A stretch of 64,000 nucleotides of DNA from Corydoras sp. C115 (Eukaryota > Chordata > Actinopteri > Siluriformes > Callichthyidae): the NCBI GenBank assembly GCA_019802505.1, contig JAFMOC010000006.1, positions 2,348,501 through 2,412,500 on the forward strand, in the 5' to 3' direction. Numbering within the stretch: position 1 is the stretch's first letter; each line of letters opens with the position of its first letter. Positions 43,601-56,300 of this stretch are shown one piece after another. Made by a program: the position numbers and the translations under genes. The notes beneath the pieces are model-generated. The model saw only the letters and a list, made by a program, of their open reading frames with translations, had not been told where the DNA came from and made no database searches.

Positions 43601-45094
43601 TTCTGAGCTGGGTTTATTTATTGACTTTTCTGATAGGCTTGATGTAATTTAGCACTTAGTGTTTGCTTGGTCAGTATCTTTTGTTAATTAAATTAAGCTT
43701 TTATTTAATGTAAAATTGAACATTAATGCTTACCTTACACTCTTGATGCATCAAATTATTATAACAACTGCTAGAATTCCAGAACAGTTTATTTGCATAA
43801 CCATTTTAGTTTCATATTATTTTTAACTAAATGTTTTGCACAATTCTCATTGAGTTGTTTCTTTTTATATTTGCATAATACAGTTATGTTTGTGAAAACA
43901 CAGAAATAAAAATTCAAGACAATTGTTATTAAATTAATAGTTTTAATTGCATTTTTATAAGTGTCCCAACTCTTGTTTCAACTAAATACCTCTGCTAATG
44001 TTCCTGATACTTTAATCTGACTATCTAGACCAAAAATGTTCAGTTTTGTTCTTGCACTTCAATTTTGTATAATGTACTATGTCTAAATTTAGAGTATTGC
44101 ATGAATTTCAACATGAATGTTGTGTGATTTAAGTCAAATACTTCAGTTCTGCACTTAATGAAGATGTTACAGCCAAATTTAACTTCCAATATTGCATCTC
44201 CTACCAATATAGACACTTTTGTGGCTCACTTCAGTTGCATAAATGTGTTTATAAAACAGGTAGTTCTGGTCCTTAAATCTGATTAGCTGACCCATTTGTC
44301 CATTTAGTGATTGTTGGACCAGCAAATTTGTTTCAAAGGTTTTTGGAAAACATTCCATATTTTTGTTTTCTTAGACTGTTAGAACTGGGGAAATTATAGC
44401 TATTGGAACATAATTTTGGGACAGTGTAGATGTTAACTTTTTTAGGGTATTTTCTTTATCAGCATATGAACGCAATCAGTGAAGTATGTATTTAATTGGT
44501 CCAGGCATAAGTGTATAATGCTTACAAAGAATCTTTAAAAATGTTCATACAACAGTCATATATAGCACCTGTGGGTTAAAAACAGACAAATAATTACAAC
44601 ATTGAACCTTTAATATTATAATAATAACCTTTAATTTTGTAAATTTATTTTCAACAGACAATGGCCTATAAATTGAAATGTAACTTGTGAACATACACAC
44701 TCGTGTAGCATAAGTAGCTCTTATTTTTTTTATAAAGTTGTAAGAAAAAAGGAGTGTTAACTTGTTATATATTTTTAAACACTGTTTGAGCCAAATTTCT
44801 AGAATTGTGCACCCTCTGAACTTAATTATAACAATAAGGATCTGAAATATTATCATATGTTGTATTACACTCACATGTAATGTAATGATTATGGATCTGA
44901 TATGCAAATGTAAAATTTACAAAATATTATAAAATTCTATATAATATATAAAAGATTCTATAAAACTTGCAGATTTAGCAGCAGAATTTTTTTTTATTTC
45001 TGTGCATGTTTATTAAATGCCTGAAGCCAGGGTGCTCCACCACCTCCATATGGAGCATAGGTGTTACATAGAGTTAAATAATAATACATTGTGA

Positions 45095-45193
<99 letters not shown>

Positions 45194-47163
45194 GGTGTAA
45201 ATCAGCCACATTTTTAATGAATCAGCCACAAAGAAGTTTTATTAAATGAAACCTGAAAGTTGCATTAGACCAAAATTAAATAACAAGCGACTTGGCCAAC
45301 ACCTGAGAGGCCTTGATAAAGAGAAAGGGTTGGTGGCTTAGCGGTTATAATAATGAGCCCAAACGCTGCCAGTCTGCTACTGTTTAGCAAGGGCCTTTCT
45401 AATGCATTAGAAAGTCTTAATAAAAGTCGCTCTACATAAGTTTATATGTTAGCAGATATAAAGGAAAATGGGTAACCAGTAGTAAGATGTAAGCTTAGTT
45501 AGAACTGACTTGTTAAACTTAAGATAACAACATTTTTTAATTTCACCCATCATTTATTTATAAAAACAAATGACCCCAAAATACAAAAGTCAAATGTAAA
45601 AAAAAAATGGCCCACACTTTATTGTATTAGTAGAAATTAACAGTTAAAGTGCAAGTCAGGTACTGTGATGGCATTTTTCTGGTCTTGGAGCATCCATCAA
45701 TATGGGAAGTGTTATAGGTCCATTTTCAAACACCTTTTATGTTCTGTACAGCATGTTGCAGTGAAAATACATTTTTATTAGTTTAAAACATTCAGATCTG
45801 ATCTGATCAGGTCACTAAAACTGCCCATTTCTGCAGATCCTTTCTGTTCAACATCAGGAAGACCTTTCTTAACTGCTACTCAGTTGTTTGTCCAAGCCCT
45901 CATTCTATCCTGGCTTCATTATTGTAATGCATTGCATGCAAGTCTCCCAGCTTGCATAATCAGACCTCTACAGCTGATTTAAAAGTCTGCAGGCAACTTG
46001 TGTTCGACTAGCCTAAGCAAACTTATGTCACTCAATTGCTCATCTCTCTAAACTGACGCCCTGTAGCTACTCGCATTCAGTTCAAGGTATTGACTCTGGC
46101 CCTCTTACCTTCAATCTATATTTCCAAAATGCACTCCAACTCATTCACCGTGGTGCTAACTCTCATAGCAGAGTGAATAATTTAATAATGATCAGGTTTG
46201 ATTATACCACCGTGTAGCTTGTTTTTCTTTTTCTTATTTGTATGTCTCTTTGGATAAAAGCATCTGTTTAATGGCTTAATGTAAATGTAATTCAAGGCAG
46301 TAGACCATTTCCCCAGCGTGGCCATTCTTATTAATTTACAGCTAGGTCTGCTAATAAGCAGAAACTCCAAAAGCTACATCCTAAAGCCTTACAGGCTTCA
46401 GTACTAATAAATGTTCAAGTTTATTGCAGTGCATGTTTGGTCAAAATGGAGACCTACAGACCTGGGCGGTTGTTAAGTCGACCACAATCTCTCTTTCATA
46501 TTAAATTATTTCAGTTAAATTTGAGGCCATCTGTTTCATAGCTTAATCTTGACTGGAGCTGTGTTGTTCAACAGGCCATTGATCCCAAGTTCAACATCAT
46601 ATTTGAAACCAAATAGCTGAAAGGGATTTGCAATGACTCAAATTCTAAACCTTTACCCACCTGAAATTCTGTGGCAGAGCTATACATAATTGAATTACAA
46701 TGAGTGAGACAAAGTCATGCAGAAAATGATATTTTTCAACATATTATTGCCAAAGTTGGTTCTATAATCTATTAATTTTATAGAAAGTATTGAGTTTTTT
46801 TACACACTTTTCCATTATGGGTTTATTGTTAAATTAACATGACATAATGTTCGTGAGATGTTGTATTTAAGTAATTTCAAGACCTTTTAAGTCCTGATAT
46901 GTAAAAGCATATTATTTTAAGAAGTTATACCTTTTGTTTTTGCATGAGTATAATTTATACAAACTAATTCATCTGGGTGGCACGGTGGCTTAGTGGTTAG
47001 CACGATCACCTCTCAGCGCTAGGGATTCCCGGTTCGAATCCCCATCTGGGTGGAGTTTCCATGTTCTCCCCGTGTCCGCGTGGGTTTCCTCCGCGTTCTC
47101 CGGTTTCCTCCCACAGTCCAAAAACATGGATCAAGTCATTTGAATTCTCCAAATTGCCCCATA

Positions 47164-47216
<53 letters not shown>

Positions 47217-50200
47217 TGTGTGCCCAGTGATGGATTGGCGCCCTGTCCTGGGTGTATCTGCCCAGCGCCCGAAACGTTCTCCTCTGGATGGGCATGGGGA
47301 ATCCCACCGCGACCCTTATAGAGGATAAAGCTGGAGATAATGAATGAATGAATAATTCATCTGCTTTTTTATTTTTAGAATGTCTTTGTTCTTGCAGTTG
47401 TTTAGTTATTTCTTTTATGTAGTTAAGCTTTTCTTTCTAACTGAAATTTTCTTTGCAGTCTCGTAGCGTGGACAAGCAGCATGCTGTTCTTAATTATGAT
47501 CCAGCTACTGATGAGCACCTGGTTAAAGACCTTGGAAGCCTAAATGGGGTAAGTTTATGCTTAATCATAATCAGGTAGAGCGATGTTATATGCATTTTTT
47601 GAGTAATGTATGAAGTATTAATTTGCAGTGTTTGATGGTAGCCCCATTACTCTCCAAGCTTTTCCCAAGAGTCTATACTTGGTTTTAATCCAAAAGATTA
47701 AATAACAACATGTCCCTTCCTATTTTGCTACCATTTTCTTTTCACGTTTGTCCTCACACCTAGATTTTTTTGTTTGCCACTGCCCTGGTTGTGTGTGTCG
47801 GATTGGTTTGTTTTTGCCAGGTTTATGTGTGTGAACCTGACATGAGCACTGTGGATTACACATCGCTCCTATTTCAGTTTTTGTAAAGTGAGCCTTTTTG
47901 AGTTACACCACCATTCAGTAAGGTTTTACACGAGCTGAGGGGTAGCATTTACACTGAGTAAATCCTATTTGGTGCTTGTCACGGAGTGGAAGGGAATGAG
48001 GACTGGAGACAGGATTGCACCACAACAGGAGCCGATACAAACTCGCCTACTCACACACATACTGGGCTTTTACAGTACATACGGGTGTAGACATGCCGTG
48101 TCCACTATCCCACCAGTCACACCAGTGGAATATTCTCTCTCATGCGGGATGTACCATGCCCACTTATAAAGGCACACGGATATCAGACGGAGCCGCTTCA
48201 GGTGCACTAATCATTCTTCCTGCCCTATTCAGCGCGTTGGCTCCGCCTCTCCTCCCCCCCACGCACCACTGTCACAGTGCTTAATTTATTTTCTTATTTA
48301 AGAGGCTTTATTTGCTGAAGTTTGGTCATTTTTGTAAAAATTCTGTAATTTTTTATCTTTATTAAATTTTTATTTCAAGCTGAAGAAAATGTAGACAAGG
48401 ATAAAACCTTTAGCATAAACATTTAACTATTTTAAATTGTGCAATATTTTTCATACACACACACATATATACACATACAGACGTCACACAAACATGACCT
48501 GACTGACCATATCTGAGGTGGGAGCATTAATGTGTACTTTTATATTTTGGCTTATTAATAATGTGTGTGTGTGTGTTAGAAAAAAAATCAGGTTTGTGTT
48601 CCATTTCCACTGCGTTGCCATGCCATTTTTTGATTCACATCTCTGTCAAATTTGCATGGGGTGCATAGTTTTAATCCATCTTTTCCTCATTCTGTTTGCA
48701 GTGGAATTACATTACCCAGACACTGCCTGGCATCCAGTTGAGAACATTCATAGAACATGCTATCTAATGTACCAAAACTTAAGACTTAGCAGAATGTAGT
48801 CTTCTAAATAATGTCGATTTTTCTAAGTAATGTTTAGTCATGCATCAATATCCATGGTTCTGGAAATAACCTTTTAGAACTGATTAATTTCTCAAAAAAT
48901 TTACTTGGGACTAATTAGATTTTCAAAAACAAATAAAAAAAAACCCAAAAAAATCAATCTTTTGGCTGGTGCCATTAGGGGTCGCCAAAGTGGGTTATTT
49001 TTCTCCATTTTGGTTAATCTTGAGCATTGTCCTTGGTCAGCTCTACTCACCTGCATGTCCTTACTTAATACATCCATTTTCTGATGGTGGACTACTAAAT
49101 ATTGTTAGCCAATGTAATAAAGCCCTTGGTACTTAGACGTTACCTTTGGTGTCTTTGTGACATCCAACTAATAATTGCCATGCTTTGGATGTAATCTTGG
49201 TCCAGCACACCCAGGGATAATAATAATTGACTTTGACCTTCCTGTTTGTCCCTGTAACTTTTTTAGAAAAGATGTATACCAGTTTAATAGTTTTAATAGT
49301 TTTTTAGCTTTTTTTAATTACCTGTGTTCTAATCCACTTCCAGAATATGTGAATAACCCTCTAATGTCTTTGTTCATGTTTTTTCAGCAATATAGCATTA
49401 TATTAATAGCAATACAGCAAGTGTACAAAACCAATTTTTACATAGTTAAGACACATAATAAAAATGCTAAAAAATAAGTGATATAATTAACTTAAACCTT
49501 TATTTAACAGAAGACTGCATTTCTTTCATATGTAATACATTTGATTTTATGAATCTCTAGACCTTTGTGAATGACCTTCGCATCCCTGACCAGACCTATA
49601 TCACCCTGAAGCTTTCTGATGTAATTCGTTTTGGATATGATATCCTTTTCTTCTATCGCAAAGATTTGAAAAGATCATTTTGTTACTGATGATGCTGGTC
49701 TTAAATCAGAACCTTTATTTTACAATTATTTGCATTTTTACCTTGCTGCACATTGAGACACATTAAATTTAGTTCTTATTTGCATAGAAAGACTTTTTTC
49801 ATTCATTTTTCATTTATTATTCCTGTTACTGTGAAGCCACATTTTTCATTAGTTGTAATATATTCAGTTTGTTGATTTTTTTAATTAAATAACACACCCT
49901 GTGTACATTTATACATTCATTTTCTGACCTGCTCACCATTCTAACCCTGGCCATGATTGAGTGGAGTATGCTTATACAGCAAAAAGTGGAAAAACATTGG
50001 AAACGTCAAACCTATGCATAAGGCTTAAACTAGTGCTTTAGCATAGTATTTGGGCATGGTAGCTCAGTGGTTAGGGCATTGGGCTATCAATCTGAAGGTT
50101 GGCGGTTCAAATCCCAGGTCCACTGCAATTACCTATGTGGGTCCTTGAGCAAGGCCCTCATTGCTCCAGGGATGTTGTGATTAACCCTGTGTTCATCTTG

Positions 50201-50330
50201 TAAGTCGCTTTGGATAAAAGCGTCTGCTAAATGACCAAATGTAAATGTAATTTAAAAGACTAGCTGTGTTAAAGCAGTTGTGTAAGCACTTAACAATCAA
50301 AAACACTTTTTTATATATATATATATATAT

Positions 50331-50369
<39 letters not shown>

Positions 50370-53300
50370 GTTGATACGGATTTTATTTTATTTTTTCTTG
50401 ATGCTGCACTCATGTAATGTACTGTTGAATCTTAACTCTTCTTACATTCTCATGTTTACATCATGGAGCAAAGCCAACACAGGGTCCCGGAAGAAGCTCT
50501 TAAGGTATGTTTGCTAGCTTATGGGATTTGGTGTAATTTTGATATTTAGATAACATTTCAATAATAACTAAAGAGGTGCATTTCCTAAAGAAAATGTGAG
50601 TGTGATCGCAGCTTGGCTGTGGAAGGCACAGTGCATACATATATCAAAGCAGTGAAAAAACAGTGAACGAGGTAAAAAGTGGATGTGACCCGGCTTATAG
50701 GATGTCTCTCGATCACTCTGAGATTTTACAAGATTGGTCTGGCTGCAGCTATCTCTGACTCCAGCAAATTTCGTCTATTGAATTTTGAAACATTGGCCAA
50801 GCTTTAAGAAAGCAAATATTATCCTAAAGCAAAGTGAATGGGGAATTTTGGGAATTTATTTTTTGCTTTGAACATAAATTCTTATAATCTTACAACCAGA
50901 GAATGTATACAGGTGAATATACCTATGAAACTCGGTGCACCTATATACACATATCTACATAAAGAAATAAAATATTTTAACCTATTACATTCAATAATAA
51001 TGTTTATATGCATTATTATTTCAAAAATATATGAAAACATATGTAATAATAATAATAATAATAACCATATTAATAATTAGAATTTTATTTCTTTATGTAG
51101 TGTACACACTAATTCTGTCAATGTATTCATTAAACCAATACTCAAAACGTGTCTCTCCACTGGCATTAATTCCTTTTCTTCAAAAATACTCTATTGGCCC
51201 TACTTCCTCCTATACTCCTTTATTATTCCAGATTGCTTATAAGATAACCTTTTAATCTTTGTCCAAAAATCATGACTAATCGTGGATAATGTTAAGGCAT
51301 ACATCTTTGTACATAAAAAGAGAAAAAAAAGACTAAATTTGTAAATACCAATGTCCAACTGGTATGTTTTGGTTTTGTGACTTAAAAATGGCAAATTTGC
51401 TTATGTGTGTATGCTTGTCAGCATGAGAAGTACACCAGTCAGCTACAGATGGGTCCAAATGCACTAGAAATCAGGAATATGGAACAAGCTGATGAGCAGA
51501 ACAGACCTGGGGACTTTCCGCATTCTAAGCAGGAAAATAATGAGCGTAAACCCACCACAGGTATGATCACACATTATAACACTAAGTATCATACCCTTAT
51601 GGAAATGCTGTGCTAACCTGAATCCACCATTTATTTATTGTTTACCGTAAAAACGTTTTTCTCACCCCCCCCCCCCCTGCACACCACACACTTTAATAAA
51701 CGCTTCCCTGAAGAACTTTACTAATAAGACTAACACAGTTCCAATTATAAATGGCATTGATGTTGCATGACCACATTTTGGCTCAACTCAGACTTCTGGA
51801 CATATAGTCTAACATGGGTTTCAGAAATATTGTGGCATAAAAAAGAGGTCGCTTTTTTTCATAATGATGTATTTGCCAGGTCAATATAATTATATGAATT
51901 ATATGATACACGTTATACACATAAAATAATATGTTTGGGCTCATCAGTCCACAGAATGTCATTTCAAACTACTGGTTTGTTCAAATGAAATTTTGCTGCC
52001 ATATTATTTTTAGAAGTGGATTTTTCATCTCCACATTTAGATTACATTTAGATTTAGTATTTTGCAGATGTTTTTAACCAAAGCGACCTAGAGATAAATA
52101 AGAGAACGTTTAAGGAAATACTTGTTCAGTCATTTTCTAATGACTTTGGGAATTTTATTTGGGAATTTCTATATATTTACATTTCTTTATGATTAAGAGG
52201 GTAATTTATATTTTTCTGCTCATTTAGTCTTACAGTATGTGTCTTTGCAAACAGACCAGACTGTTTTGTTTTTATTTGTATAATAGGGTATAATAAACTA
52301 AGGCTGTAACAACGAATCGCTAAAAAATGATTATGAAAAGTGTCGATTTTCCGCATTACTCACAATGTCGCATTACTCACGATTTCCGCATTACTCACAA
52401 TGTCGTGAACGCTTACGTCACCTGCAGCGCTTCAACAACACTGAAAAAAATGGCAGAATCTGCAAAACAAAAAATAAAAAGCTTCCATTTAAATAATCAA
52501 CACTGCGGGAGCACTTCACGCTTCACACAACTAAAGAACATGTAACATGCAAGCTCTGCGAAAATGAATTGACCTGCACAGAGCACCACGGTGATGATCC
52601 ATCACCTGAAACTAAACATGCTGGAGTCACTGTTGAGGATGAAGCCTAACAGCAGAGTAAATCACTACAATATCCCGAGGTTCTTTAGTTTTGAAGTGAA
52701 TCAACGTAACGTAATCAACGGCAGAGCACGCTTCATGCTGTTTTTGTTTGTTAACTGACAGTGCTGAAGATAATTAAAAGAAAATATAAAGTAACACACA
52801 TTCTCCATCAGTGTTAAATGTGCTTTATAAATACATACAGCTTGTACACAATGGTGGTAATTAATTATCAAGCTTCACGTTTTAAGTTTTTGACAAAATA
52901 CGAGTGAAGACACTGCACTCTATGGGAATAATGGGGATTAGGTAACATATTGCAGCTGCAAAAATTTGTGTAATTTTTTTACACACAATGCTACATATTG
53001 TGTCGGTGTGTGTGTGTGAGATTTGTGTTTAATTGCTCACTTGGATGCCTTCAACTCATACTGTAAATAAAACCAGACATTTATTGACCTGCTTAATAAT
53101 TCTACAGTGTAGCTGGTTTTCTTCTTAACTAATGACTTGTGGTGTTCTCATTCGTAAGTGAATTTGGATAAAAGCATCTGCTAAATGTAAATGTAAAGAC
53201 ATGGAATTTTAATCGAAAAAATTTTTTTTTACCGATTAATCAATTATCAAAATAATCGTCAGTTGCAGCCCTATAATAAACCCATTTTATTGTGATGGGT

Positions 53301-56300
53301 ACATTGTCATAGTATTACACATCTGTTGCAATCAAGTAGCTGTTTTTTGAAACTCTCTAACTACATGGAATGCAAGCTGTTAAAAAAATTAAGAAAGTAT
53401 ATAAAACAAAACTTAAATATTATTGTTTAATATCTAAAATATTTGTAGAATATTACATAAAGTTATTATGTAAAATAAATATTATGTAAAGGAGATTTCA
53501 TCAAGTAAGCCGTTGTAAGCTCTGCAAAATAAGATTGTGCTTTAACTTTATTTTGTTTAAACGGAAAAGATAGGACTGTATTTGAACCAATTGAATAATG
53601 CTAACACTATAAAACTGTTATGTTAATATAGAATTGCTCTATTATTTAATTGAATCAGGTCATCCTACCAGTTTACACAAGACATGAGATATATATATAT
53701 TTTATTTATTTTTTTACTTGTTTTATGGGGCATATCAACTGTAACCAGTAACACAGCATTTAAGAATTGTTTTTGAATAGACTCCCTGTTTTTCTTACAT
53801 GAATATTTGGAAAGGTGTATTTATGTTTTAAGTAAAATATATGCTTGTGCTCATTTTACTTAAACTGTATGTCTGTAAGGAGACCTGTGTAATTTGGCTT
53901 TTTGTTTAATGTTAATTTAATTAATTTTAGTATTGAATATTGAGTTAATAGAAAATGGGTTATTTTATTTTAAAAAATCTGTTTTACACTTTAAATCTTG
54001 GCTGAAAACTTTCTTTTGCTCATGCCTGTGCATCAAATCAGTGCTAAACATAATCTTAAAATCTTGCTCAGATACTGTTCATACAGTTTAAAATTGAAGC
54101 ATTTCTCAATAAAATGAGAAATGTTTATTCTTAGAAATGTTTATTCTTATAAACATATTTTTACAATTCTAAACTTTTTTGATAGCAGTTAGCAAATGTC
54201 CTTGTGACTGTTTTAAAGTTTTGCCCTTCCGGCATGTTGTACAAGGTGTCTAGCAAGAGCATAAGCCATAATTTTGGCACTTGAACATGTAGAGTCCACA
54301 AACATTAAAAGCTCTTATATACACTAACTATAAAGCCTTACATGCCCTGGAGATGTATAATCAGAAACACCCCACACTTGATAATATACTGCATAAGTAA
54401 AAATAACTACTTTGTAAAAAAATAACTTTGTTATTTTTGCTGGGTACACGGTCACTCTAGGCTTTCAGACAATCAAGAGACTGATTAGGGATCAAGGAAA
54501 ATACCAAATACAGTATTTATTGTCTGGCAAATAGTTTTATAGTTTTGTCCTAATGTGCCTCATTTACATGTCTGTATACAGGAGTGTTTTTGATATAAAT
54601 AAATAATAAGTACAATGCTGCTTGAATGGACAAGGTGTTACTGGTGAGAATTTTCACATGTAGAGTATGAATAACCTTTGCACATTCATTTCCTGACACA
54701 CACCACCGCCTTCCTTCCTCTTACACAATGATCATTTAAATGTTCTATTTTAGTGCACTGCACCTGAGCCTCCCATATTGTCTTGTGAAGACGAAACTTC
54801 TGCTTTCATGGCTGACCCCTAACTGCTTTAGAATTTCTTTTTAATTTTTTTTTTAAAACGCTATTATGCTTATTTGAAGCATTGTATTGTGAATATCACA
54901 ATAAGTTTAAAACCATAACAATTTACCATAGCTGGGTTTTGTTATGTATGTTTAAAGGTAAAAAAAAGCAAAAACAATGAAGAAGCGGGTACATGCTGAA
55001 CTTCATGTATTTCATGTACTGTATGTGTACAGGGTTTATTCCATGACATTGTGATAAGGTTTTAGGTTAGATGTGTACAGAAATATTATACATATATACA
55101 CACACATACATTTATATTTGTATACTGTATATGAAACCTTATCACAATTTCAAACAAATCTTAAAAGTAGATGAAGAAAACCATTTCAAACTAATTACAC
55201 AATATGTAAGACTTGAACATTTTATTGGTCATATATTGATCCAGTATTACCGTAAAGATGCCACATAGGACTAACCCACTCATTCATTCTCACAAGAGAT
55301 AAAATACCAAAATGCACTAGTTGTGGAAATACACTAACAATCTAAACACATAACGTTAAACTGTCACGTGCATAAGAAACATAAAATGAGAAGCTTCAAA
55401 GTCGGAACACTACCCCAGCTCCTCAACTACACATCATGCAAACTACTGGAATTCCTCTTTAACACCACCTATAAGCACTTGACCTGATATTGAAAAATCA
55501 GGCAGCGTGTTTAAACTGAAGTGCATATAAAAACATGAATGACAAAAAAAAAAAAAAAAAAAAAAAACAGGATTAAACTGTGATGGCCATGAATATAGCA
55601 TATGCAGCTAAAACGGCTCTAAAATAAAATAAGCACATGATTTTAAGGTGAAAATAATGTCAGTTTTTTAATAAATGGGGTGGCGATCTGGTGTGCCTTG
55701 TCTAGTCTAATATGTTTTTATTTGATTGACCTGTTTTACATGTTGCTCAATGGAACTTGACAGGACAGCTTTAATGAAGAATAAGCCAGACTTGGTGCTG
55801 ACTCACATTCTTGGGTGTCACACAGCCCTGTCCAACTGCTCGCCCAAGATTCCATTTTCTATGAATGTCAGTTTAATTCTCATGTGTGTCCAACAATATT
55901 GATTTAATGAAAACAGAAGTATTTTTTTAAATTCACAAATACAAATATATACATATACAACATGTATGTATACAGTACAACATATGTGTGTATATGTATA
56001 TGCAAATTCAAGCATATTTCTAAAACTACTCAAATCGGGTTAAGAACTGTTCAAACCATTGTTAAAAGTCCAGATACAGTTGGAAAGCATCATCTTAACC
56101 TTGTGAAAATGAAATCAAGAAAAAAAGTGAAATCAAGAAAAACAAAAGTATAACTCAGAGATATGTTTAATAGTGTTAGTTAGAGCGCAAGGGATTCATA
56201 CTAAACCGCTGTGTAGATTTAAGAAAACCTGTGTCAGGTGTCAGTGAGGAAAAACATGCTTCTATTTGCTGGAAAGAAAAAAAAATGGACTCCGTAGCAA

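Larger units (their letters stand above)
49640..50445 (+). other. cep170b: U12-type AT-AC intron of cep170b
   Basis: The 5' end ATATCCTTTT is the U12 consensus and the 3' end is TTAC. The branch-site-like TCTTAACT at 50430-50437 puts its adenosine about 10 nt from the AC end, as in U12 introns. Joining TATG to ATTCTCATG gives RFGYDSHVYIMEQSQHRVPE, in frame and matching the CEP170B family. The intron contains a family-B SINE and a (TA)n/poly(T) tract. Confidence 0.95.

Noticed and set aside
44545..44907. 120-codon minus-strand open frame in a cep170b intron
   Set aside because: AT-rich, no recognisable domain, no supporting splice signals.
49561..49688. cep170b ending at the stop after the FHA exon
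   Set aside because: The tail after RFGYD is intronic; the AT-AC splice restores the conserved continuation.
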